Assembly (NCBI GenBank): GCA_905221605.1
Contig: CAJNDS010001757.1
Coordinates: forward strand, 215,001 to 279,000
Source: Symbiodinium natans
Taxonomy: Eukaryota; Sar; Dinophyceae; Suessiales; Symbiodiniaceae
Direction: 5' to 3'
DNA length: 64,000 nt
Shown: positions 62,530-64,000 of the stretch, piece after piece
Layout of the letters: the number at the start of each line of letters is the position of its first letter
Position numbering within the stretch: position 1 is the stretch's first letter
Translations under genes and position numbers: made by a program
Notes under the pieces: generated by a model
What the model saw: the letters and a program-made list of their open reading frames with translations, nothing else
The model's database searches: none
What the model was told of the DNA's origin: nothing

Positions 62530-63649
62530 GTGCATGATTGTTACAGACCGCCTGCTTGCGTGCAGCTCGAAGATTCGATGCTCGTACCTTTTTGTACTCC
62601 TGCCCCCGATAACTGAGAAGCCTGTCTCCGCAAACCCAAGAGCTTCGCCTTGTCCTTCCATAAAACTCAAACCCTAAGCAGGAACCTTCTGCTTTGCCAA
62701 GCCGGATGGTTCGATGGAAGTGGCAAGTGTCGCTCTTCCGGCAACCCGGCTGCAGTGGCCTTGCCCAGGACGTCCGCATCCGTGGCAGCTTTCTCGATGT
62801 CGGCGGTCAGAACCTGCCGAGCGGCTGAGCTTGTGGCTTCAGGACTGGATGGTTTGAGCACGCGAGGCTTTCGCCGAGCTGAACCCCAAAGGCCCAAAGA
62901 ACCAAGACGTGTCTTCCAACACCCCAAACCCCTAAACCCCGAGCCTGAAAAACCCAAACCTGACACCCCGAACCCTACACCGCAAACCTGAGGGACCCAC
63001 CTCGATTTTCGAGTCCGACTCCTCGATGGCCTTGGGTGGTTTCAAGGAGCGAAGAGCATCGGTTGTGTGGCGACTGTGGGACTTCTTCTTGGGGCCCTGG
63101 GCTTGGGCAGCTGGCATTGGCATCGTTGGAGTGGATGGGCTAAATGAGTTCGAAATACGAGGGAAACACTTGAACATGAGAACCCCAAACCGACAACGAA
63201 GTGTTGCTTACAAGTGCCCCGCTTCACGATCTAACTGCAGCCGCCTTAACAGCCACCATATGCATACTGCAACTTCCTGCAAAACCTCCAAGCCCCTAAA
63301 CCCTAAGCCCTAAACCCTAAACCCTAAGCACCCCCCCCTGTTGAGGCCGAAGCCTTGGACTTCTCCGCCGCGGTGCCTTTGCACCAGTCGGCGTACCTGC
63401 AACCGAACAGATTCATTCCTCCATGGGGGCCAGGAGGGCCAAGGGGGGTTCAGAATTTGGTGTCGGTTTACGCCTTTTTTTTTTGGTGCCCTCCAACTCA
63501 GCTTCACTTTGTGCTTTGGGGGGAACCCAAGCTGAACCCTGAAGGGCTGAACTTTGAACCCCACCCCCCCCACGCCTGGAATATTGCACCTTCTCATCCT
63601 GGAGCTCTTTCTTGCCCTTGGAGGACATGGCCTTCAGCATCTCGACCAC
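28122..63649 (-). CDS. Very large multi-exon coiled-coil protein gene (5' end outside window)
   Basis: Lys/Glu/Ala-rich, continuously helical protein of a type I recall as common among dinoflagellate gene models; function unknown. Exons placed: 63649-63588, 63396-63354, 63030-63001, 62813-62760, 60661-60599, 60376-60335, 59875-59819, 58589-58566, 58212-58153, 57842-57814, 57501-57435, 57109-57050, 56504-56463, 55949-55902, 55690-55643, 54608-54570, 54020-53968, 53485-53446, 53189-53122, 52901-52850, 52453-52433, 42646-42599, 32580-32545, 32057-32010, 31236-31198, 30917-30870, 30500-30460, 30169-30147, 30033-30001, 29392-29333, 28774-28741, 28511-28467, 28157-28122 (stop). Sample peptides: VVEMLKAMSSKGKKEL, DYAESLDALGKAIETLEKE, DFQSGNITTMLKALKGK, AADFESNQKIRSEELQ, SMASASEIRGKEKESN, DFARLEADTTAE, SLKE-ALDLLSNVTAF-stop. 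Donors are mostly GC, some GA or GT, and most acceptors are AG|G. Some small exons are probably missing (near 59250, 55340, 29800, and between 30917 and 30500). Two introns of about 10 kb hold other genes and a retrotransposon. Confidence 0.82.
28798..29010 (+). repeat. TTTAGGG array
   Basis: About 27 units with scattered TTTCGGG and TTCAGGG variants, in an intron near the 3' end of the coiled-coil gene. Confidence 0.93.
32295..32395 (+). repeat. TTTAGGG array
   Basis: Degenerate array with TTTATGG, 6-bp units and three consecutive TTGAGGG units, in a coiled-coil gene intron. Confidence 0.85.
32922..32986. mobile_element. Inverted-repeat element, family C, half copy
   Basis: Begins CTTGGGATGTTCCCCCTTA like the other family C elements but ends after about 65 bp at a CCCTAAA array. 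Confidence 0.65.
32988..33061 (-). repeat. CCCTAAA array split by the copia insertion
   Basis: About ten units ending in CTAAC, directly abutting the retrotransposon. The array resumes at 42532 (CTAACCCTAAACCCTAA), so the element landed inside it. Confidence 0.95.
33057..33061. repeat. Target-site duplication, left copy (CTAAC)
   Basis: Five bases matched exactly at 42532-42536 on the other side of the element, the size expected for Ty1/copia integrases. Confidence 0.93.
33062..33380 (-). repeat. 3' LTR
   Basis: 319 bp, TG...CA ends on both strands. I found no difference from the 5' LTR when reading the two side by side. Confidence 0.96.
33381..33389 (-). promoter_or_regulatory. Polypurine tract (plus-strand primer)
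   Basis: AAGGAGGAG on the element's coding strand, directly before the 3' LTR, where plus-strand DNA synthesis would start. Confidence 0.85.
33419..42208 (-). CDS. Copia Gag-Pol polyprotein with methyltransferase-like and dioxygenase-like domains
   Basis: Likely start is the ATG at 42208 (MVAQSTLEDQ), 2929 residues. The frame stays open upstream into the LTR to 42334, and residue numbers here count from that upstream Met (2971 total). Domains: Pro/Gln-rich Gag with a 12-residue tandem repeat (363-424); CCCH finger (C837, C846, C852, H856) and CCHC knuckle (C870, C873, H878, C883); aspartic protease DSGAT (D986); C5-methyltransferase-like domain (about 1193-1420: VHLFAG, GGPPCRTYS with C1259, FLLEQP); integrase with H1456, H1461, C1468, C1471 and catalytic D1495, D1659, E1695 (D-x35-E), its core carrying an acidic insert (about 1531-1617); 2OG-Fe(II) dioxygenase-like domain (about 1898-2036: H1943, D1945, H2014, R2026); reverse transcriptase (LDIISAFLQ, YGLRESPRLW, YVDD 2420-2423); RNase H (D2592, STGEAELTA, D2666, ADILTK); then a membrane segment (2801-2826) and a Cys/His cluster (H2932, C2937, H2938, C2955, C2958). 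No frameshift or stop. Confidence 0.96.
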   Translation of the reverse strand: MVAQSTLEDQEQARSGARADQQASLPAGLMNGADRGAPAISGSSNLGDHSQAAAVQHGGGSAGEPRTAREERGRQAENSYGTMTTSISGPMVNDLDRPAGGEGSAGRAVQPVEAESAGTRTGVQNHVQDDESTVDSAHPLQQSEFVPPQQPATASTQDVPAERDPGSAGFVTPRSMRTAWAEYQQHLRVGQPSSRGPGDMEQWPRWVQRLSDMFRPPQVPTAWLPSHLPSPLSDVRSRPGGGDGGVDVRVTRPGVAQAAPSPPSSSSLPAEAIQAEVQRQLGGLLERVQKAEAENARLLQKLEQRTGAADDLEAPVATALQGPTVPLAASVSQGPTVPLAASVSQGPTVPLAASVSQGPTVPRAASVSQGPPVPRVASVPQGSAAAGAECEPQWATGCYARGNFPGGPSVPKEGGRRDLLGSLWGEISGRLGAHRDPIAERAGPGLEGNQPPDHGAESGGGVFSQSVRAPGPHSTTAVPQHSTSFGRQDPPNLLDAIAKGVQQLQEIQVQSFRREEDNSPEQVKSTCSPLPNLKAPSGDNAGVQLQDWLLLVNTSMQDLSATSGQWWEAVTAEVGATYAKWLAATPLERLQVQPKVESALTSGRWTRINARACSLVLASLDETIKEDLVGRRSTQSMVALLFRLHTVYQPGGPHERARVLQNLQDPQIPDTMAQCLVTLRAWPRAMQRCQDMGMMHPDGSVLAKALTSVSSRFIAGNSDAAFRTQLLRSTLRIDGQPTMESVRQYQQHLQAEIENMIAAGADQGSIQPRIKSLTTPRTPGGGDEQPTTPKNKVPCRFFFKAQGCRRGSKCPYGHDMTTLGKSERSRKCLACGSEDHRQRDCPTTKAVKPGKTGAESDPKSTSAQPTTTTPRAQQVTFEDQAREASQPIQGDPVWTMETLLKAAAQVVQSTPSSTEPKAPSMKVMRIACQDTALLDAEDVYALMDSGATHPLRRAWTEEEWWEADPVVVTLAGGESVSLRMNKGGTLLVPVTGRESTSPIVPLGALVQQLGYTLEWSVNKCRLVGRGGDVHHLRVRNGCPELMECQALNLIAKLEEENLRTLKTSVEQTKQRVRQAAMSLERTWFDHLIRYCRSERTNDAVQAVGEAPFFEEVPILAKKGLTEGFPEENGWQALRGLRHLNRRTRKRLHESDQWIVHLFAGARPNEEFRHLEKHGCVLLELDISRGATQDITDPAVWRALEWGARKGKIRGIVGGPPCRTYSMLRYKQPGPSPVRSNAYPYGGWEGQPAAEENLVIKDTGLFVRMIYLHALATAGRVVAQPNPEQSKEVGFLLEQPQDPQEYLPWDHELYDTVVSFWRSELWRGYANEAGLSMYSLEQGALGHPTRKPTTLGTNLNFLSSLDGLQATQSFGTWIGPTHALAEWAPGLVTAIVKALIVQGRVPRMLAMSVEQWRDHVRRGHLPYRRDCLTCVQAGATGRRHSRSEHPDAFVLTADLSGPLKEPGLDSHGRGRAPAKFRYLFVAKLRIPRSFVDDGRGVGVDFDPTDPPSDDPEGEPADGLTSLGEREKPPERSLPEEEPLEAVDESQDEFVEISGDDGDGGEPGGPSAKAEELSPPEMVNLIFATGLHDNKSATVLEAVQDVVYYAQSYNIPILRFHCDRSMEFFARASRRWIKDQGIRMTCSEGGEHQSNGAAENTVRWVKQRARTLLASAGLHQNLWPHAAHFAATQQRAEVLGFETRTVAPFGSRVLIKKKSYVGAYHGGKLDDLAPRWEEGYYLGLSDAIRGGHLVYIAGEGSRFLHTMHVKHHLHDPGPPDEVVETEAGERPRRRRLREKTRESAVLTSVLQVNPIAAEEELKVEAEQLLQCWNTEKAEDLVMQACAILPSVANKYGLFRHGGVMGLTRASYEHPWMAKVLVKLLQEADPDAEFTSVYLSLDGEKGLHMDSRNEAGTLNYVYPLRLPRRGGDIWLELGNGDVVSNKIVELKDKSGKSHYGCALGLRESELISFNPRRRHAVLPWRGGPGERVTVIGYTPARVNKILPSDKEHLTNLGFELPVDIVDDSVAVRALRITTPKIVEDEVTEELCGGGWEERVLTSDGELLFTVDWRLKQVKGHASEPSSSRSSMEIDNQGEEGLEEMSEIYLVLKEGDPPQLAMMDASTATAGEKMKLLKAEVNYTRGIEDLLAALTEPIAVVHTVHPGEAATHLERWIPSIQKELTAIQHAVVKLPKGSTQREEWLSRPGVQLLPMKLVFTIKPPDVSPGDNQGPLYKRKARAVICGNLADASDLEVYTGAAPAEVVRAALAIASRYGWLAAVLDIISAFLQTPLDEVPQAPVVVAIPPKSLVRAQLAEEEELWGITHAVYGLRESPRLWGFFRDGQMQRLKIVLEDKEISLVQGRIEPTWWSIQVEGNPTGILVIYVDDYLILGPPEIIKAVAAAVQGLWRTSPLQFAEQDNPVRFLGMDVYVTKHGFAVSQRSYIQELLRVHSVDERRLDVVPVNRELALFEAQPEESFFTQQELRFAQQCAGEILWVSQRSRPDLGFTASLLSSLTTRAPRRVAEVAAKVHGYLQRTMDHCLYLEADETELVCYADSSFAPSGERSHTGWVIMLYGVPVSWRSSRQPTTSLSTGEAELTAATEGALALLSTQALLQDVLPELLNMQLESDSTTALALVEGSGSWRTRHLRIKANWLYEKLKAGQITMSHCQGTSQPADILTKAMPSPRMLQLMELWNIRVSQRELEDDNNASSSSTSPAFGTAPGVSRVLLALMILAQSVSQGSTMSVYDSELVPYEPLRIDSSLAAWLFFWGMVLIMIVVWELLKWLGWQAFFNFGAGASERRMRRLQRLRDATAQAITDEFQRLTREPETEPLPVVTTSASSTSTRRREVTERASQTAAPAFVRPDPVPPPVVIRYEAEPAEQVYAVPGRPTYHIYPRCHAFRHAGTLARVEHLRLCGFCRNHEGRNPLDQDD
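33422..34117 (-). other. C-terminal extension after RNase H: membrane segment and Cys/His cluster
   Basis: Residues 2740-2971 have no place in a minimal copia polyprotein. They contain a Ser-rich linker, a 26-residue hydrophobic Trp/Leu/Ile stretch (starting LAAWLFFWGMVLIM), a basic segment (ERRMRRLQRLR), a Pro-rich spacer, and a terminal YHIYPRCHAF...LRLCGFC cluster that could bind zinc. This is positioned like an envelope-type gene but resembles none that I know. Confidence 0.75.
36227..36643 (-). other. 2-oxoglutarate/Fe(II) dioxygenase-like domain in the polyprotein
   Basis: Residues about 1898-2036. The facial-triad pattern is complete: H-x-D in GLHMDSRNEAG (H1943, D1945) and a distal His in FNPRRRHAVLPW (H2014). 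An Arg twelve residues later (R2026, in GERVTVIGYTP) is placed where the 2OG carboxylate is bound. GGDIWLELGNGD fits the strand between. AlkB, prolyl-hydroxylase and TET/JBP proteins share this fold; the substrate cannot be read from sequence. Confidence 0.78.
38075..38758 (-). other. Cytosine-C5-methyltransferase-like domain in the polyprotein
   Basis: Residues about 1193-1420. VHLFAG matches motif I (AdoMet loop), ELDISRG and DITD match the following acidic motifs, GGPPCRTYS contains the PPC of motif IV with the catalytic Cys (C1259), and FLLEQP stands where motif VI ENV is expected. The ENV Asn being Gln is atypical. RKPTTLGTN (1387-1395) may be a later motif. I recall published cytosine methyltransferases inside dinoflagellate retrotransposons, so this is probably that lineage; activity is unproven. 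Confidence 0.72.
41066..41248 (-). repeat. 36-bp tandem repeat inside Gag
   Basis: About five copies encoding QGPTVPLAASVS-type units, the inner copies almost identical at DNA level. Confidence 0.92.
42205..42212 (-). promoter_or_regulatory. Primer-binding site, copia-like internal tRNA-iMet type, overlapping the start codon
   Basis: The coding strand reads GGTTATGG directly after the 5' LTR. This equals the first eight bases of the Drosophila copia primer site as I remember it, which pairs with the anticodon region of initiator tRNA-Met, not with its 3' CCA end. The ATG within it (complement of the CAT anticodon) is codon 1 of the polyprotein at 42208. Similarity weakens after these eight bases (TCGCCC). 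Confidence 0.72.
42213..42531 (-). repeat. 5' LTR
   Basis: 319 bp, appears identical to 33062-33380. It presumably holds the promoter. The long frame continues 42 codons upstream of the primer site into this LTR. Confidence 0.96.
42532..42536. repeat. Target-site duplication, right copy (CTAAC)
   Basis: Matches 33057-33061 and begins the resumed CCCTAAA array. Confidence 0.93.
42665..42735 (+). repeat. TTTGGGG-type array
   Basis: About eight units, nearly all TTTGGGG instead of TTTAGGG, directly upstream (in host gene terms) of the exon at 42646-42599. Confidence 0.85.
43504..48686 (-). CDS. Small single-pass membrane protein, 8 exons, nested in the coiled-coil gene
   Basis: Exons: 48686-48675 (start MSEQ), 47375-47312, 46928-46842, 46583-46510, 46272-46213, 44242-44180, 43952-43890, 43530-43504 (stop). 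Total 450 nt, 149 residues, and every junction keeps phase. Key peptides: EYLEYLKAAGADMEEITRD, the junction ESG-VTPEYIGGIVG leading into a hydrophobic segment (GLGLVFTVFTAFCITLPL), RFEKYVMGKDVEIDWSGG, VGRILAGEDAARLRRR, PSELDFFQGSIQELKDIRA, AENGMDPLANIGIKRNPKF, and the end AQEKRPKD. So: a short acidic N-terminus, one membrane helix near residues 28-54, and a charged C-terminal domain. No family recognised. Donors are GC, GA and GT, acceptors AG. It lies wholly inside the 9.8-kb intron 42647-52432, same strand. The first exon and the exons at 46213-46272 and 44180-44242 are the least certain. Confidence 0.62.
43555..43655. repeat. (TTGAGTCAT)n-type imperfect repeat
   Basis: About ten imperfect TTGAGTCAT/TTGAGCCAT units. 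Confidence 0.8.
44283..44793 (+). repeat. Large TTTAGGG array (about 510 bp)
   Basis: About 70 heptamers, one of the two largest arrays in the window, with a few TTTGGGG, 6-bp and 8-bp units and an irregular right end. It lies in an intron of the nested membrane-protein gene. Confidence 0.97.
44895..45405. repeat. ~21-bp minisatellite with an internal inversion
   Basis: Unit CCTTGCCCAGTAAAAAAATGA repeats about 16 times to 45245. It then appears as its reverse complement (TTTTACTGGGCAAGGTCATT) three times at 45247-45306, then forward again at 45324-45402. A-run length varies between units. It separates two large TTTAGGG arrays. Confidence 0.93.
45434..45760 (+). repeat. TTTAGGG array with a homogeneous TTTAAGGG block
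   Basis: The central part (about 45560-45685) is a nearly uniform run of the octamer TTTAAGGG, flanked by normal heptamers. Confidence 0.95.
48556..48637 (-). repeat. CCCTAAG/CCCTAAA array
   Basis: Mostly the CCCTAAG variant on this strand, just downstream of the MSEQ exon. Confidence 0.88.
49007..49567 (+). repeat. Largest TTTAGGG array (about 560 bp)
   Basis: About 75 units. Near its left end is a block of about nine consecutive TTGAGGG units (49040-49098). The rest is almost perfect, with occasional 6-bp units. It lies between the two nested genes. Confidence 0.97.
49756..49843 (+). repeat. TTTAGGG array
   Basis: About 12 units, one TTGAGGG. Confidence 0.9.
50520..52016 (-). CDS. Helical (armadillo/HEAT-like?) protein, 3 exons, nested in the coiled-coil gene
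   Basis: Exons: 52016-51817 (start MECKSAQLRKLLEQL), 51712-51613, 51512-50520 (stop). Total 1293 nt, 430 residues. Junctions recreate sensible helices (VLTYL-KELLKRAYAV with a GT donor; SVHHPE-AAYLVAESGLF with a GC donor) and keep phase. The protein is Leu/Ala-rich with repeated amphipathic helices and no membrane segment or signal peptide. Stretches such as VEALVHLCYGSACRRHL and VRLAVEALRAIASAANDTE look like armadillo/HEAT solenoids, but I cannot assign repeats with confidence. Intron 2 carries a C run of about 21 (51533-51553) right next to the acceptor. All lies in the coiled-coil gene intron 42647-52432, same strand. Confidence 0.72.
53214..53323. mobile_element. Inverted-repeat element, family D (diverged)
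   Basis: Left end GGGTTTACTTACGAA and right end TTCGGAAACCACC are imperfect inverted repeats around a GC-poor centre. Compare 55506-55598 and 56299-56393. Confidence 0.5.
53781..53875. mobile_element. Inverted-repeat element, family A copy 4
   Basis: Starts CTTGAAGGTTCATGGCACTTA and ends ACACGAACCTCCAAG; shortest copy, in the coiled-coil gene intron between the exons at 53968 and 53485. Confidence 0.78.
54034..54243 (+). repeat. TTTAGGG array
   Basis: About 29 units with a TTTGGGG run in the left part, in a coiled-coil gene intron. Confidence 0.95.
55198..55292 (-). repeat. CCCTAAA array
   Basis: About 13 units with CCCCAAA variants. A TTTAGGG array in the opposite orientation lies 100 bp away at 55390-55470. 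Confidence 0.92.
55506..55598. mobile_element. Inverted-repeat element, family D
   Basis: Right terminus TTCGTAAACCCCCC is shared with 56383-56396; the left terminus is degenerate (GGTGGTTTCCGAGAA). No coding capacity. Confidence 0.55.
55988..56077 (+). repeat. TTTAGGG array
   Basis: About 11 units with TTCAGGG variants. Confidence 0.9.
56299..56393. mobile_element. Inverted-repeat element, family D, best copy
   Basis: 95 bp bounded by GGGTTTACGAT and TTCGTAAACCC (inverted, one mismatch), with inner complementary stretches around ACCTTATTGAAGTCC and TGATAAGGGGA. In a coiled-coil gene intron. Confidence 0.75.
56635..56653 (-). repeat. Homopolymer C/G run
   Basis: Run of about 19 C on the plus strand. 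Similar G or C runs occur near 600, 5165, 10385 and 51540. Confidence 0.9.
61077..61162. repeat. (TC)n microsatellite
   Basis: About 43 uninterrupted TC units in a coiled-coil gene intron. A second TC tract lies at 62432-62530. Confidence 0.95.
62411..62432 (-). other. Relic of the dinoflagellate spliced leader
   Basis: The minus strand matches the 22-nt trans-spliced leader found at the 5' end of all dinoflagellate mRNAs at every position (CCGTAGCCATTT at its core, first base A as allowed). The next bases are TCGCC, not a GT donor, so this is not an SL RNA gene. It is what remains when a mature, leader-bearing mRNA is reverse transcribed and inserted. A TC/GA microsatellite abuts its 5' side. 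It lies in a coiled-coil gene intron (60662-62759). I could not identify the coding sequence or a poly(A) tail downstream. Confidence 0.85.
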
Positions 63650-64000
63650 CTTTTGGGAGCTTGAAAACCCCTGAACCCCTAAACCCCTAAACCCCCTAAA
63701 CCCCCCTAAACCCCTAAGCCCTAAACCCTAAGGCATTGTCGACCCAATGATGGGTTCGGAGGCTTTGGGGGTCTAAGATGGCAAAAACAATGAGCCTACA
63801 ACGCGGAGACCCTTAACAATTGCACGTGCCCCTCTTTGTTGCTACCTGCTCCCGTTGGTATGGCGAAGGATTTCATTTCGGTGGCAGTGCCGGTCGAAGG
63901 CACCTAGTCAGCGGCTATTCTTGAAACCTTGTCCTTGCCTGCATGAAACATTCAATCTTGGCAGAAGATGCGACTTCCGTTTGGACATGACCTCTAGACG
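63650..64000. other. 5' part of the coiled-coil gene intron; no exon recognised
   Basis: Contains a degenerate CCCTAAA array (63664-63732) and unique DNA. The exon at 63649 starts after an acceptor, so more 5' exons must lie farther right, outside the window. Confidence 0.6.

Overview
This 64-kb window reads as nuclear DNA of a dinoflagellate, most likely Symbiodiniaceae or a relative. Four things point there. There are dozens of short plant/dinoflagellate-type TTTAGGG (CCCTAAA) arrays. Genes are split into tiny exons whose introns mostly begin with GC or GA instead of GT and end in AG followed by G. A full 22-nt match to the dinoflagellate spliced leader lies on the minus strand at 62411-62432. 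A dinoflagellate-style Ty1/copia element is present. All recognised genes lie on the minus strand. Only the two LINE fragments at 22550-23110 and 23985-24240 are on the plus strand.

Right to left, in transcription order: a very large coiled-coil gene enters from beyond the right edge and ends at 28122. I could place about 33 exons, 20-70 bp each, between 63649 and 28122. One of its introns (42647-52432) holds two complete smaller genes on the same strand: a 3-exon helical protein (50520-52016) and an 8-exon single-pass membrane protein (43504-48686). The next intron (32581-42598) holds an intact, very young Ty1/copia retrotransposon (33062-42531). It has two LTRs that look identical, a 5-bp target duplication and one open frame of 2929-2971 codons.

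The retrotransposon is the most remarkable object. Besides capsid zinc fingers, protease, integrase, reverse transcriptase and RNase H, its polyprotein carries a cytosine-C5-methyltransferase-like domain between protease and integrase. It also has a 2-oxoglutarate/Fe(II)-dioxygenase-like domain between integrase and reverse transcriptase, and a C-terminal membrane segment followed by a Cys/His cluster. Its primer-binding site looks like the internal initiator-tRNA-Met type of Drosophila copia, and the ATG inside that site is the likely start codon.

21.8-28.1 kb is a gene-poor, GC-rich junkyard: frameshifted LINE fragments in both orientations, an inverted repeat, and a palindromically arranged ~57-bp minisatellite. 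12.2-21.8 kb is a complete pepsin-type aspartic protease gene. I could rebuild it exon by exon (17 exons, ~369 codons, all phases consistent), and its last intron contains an intronless glutathione S-transferase gene and a broken GST copy. 1-12.2 kb carries a small secreted Cys-rich protein gene, the 3' end of a glycine-rich protein gene, and many TTTAGGG arrays and inverted-repeat (MITE-like) elements of at least four families.

Exon boundaries were set by eye from reading-frame continuity and family resemblance. They are models, strongest where the joined frame recreates a conserved motif. No searches could be run.
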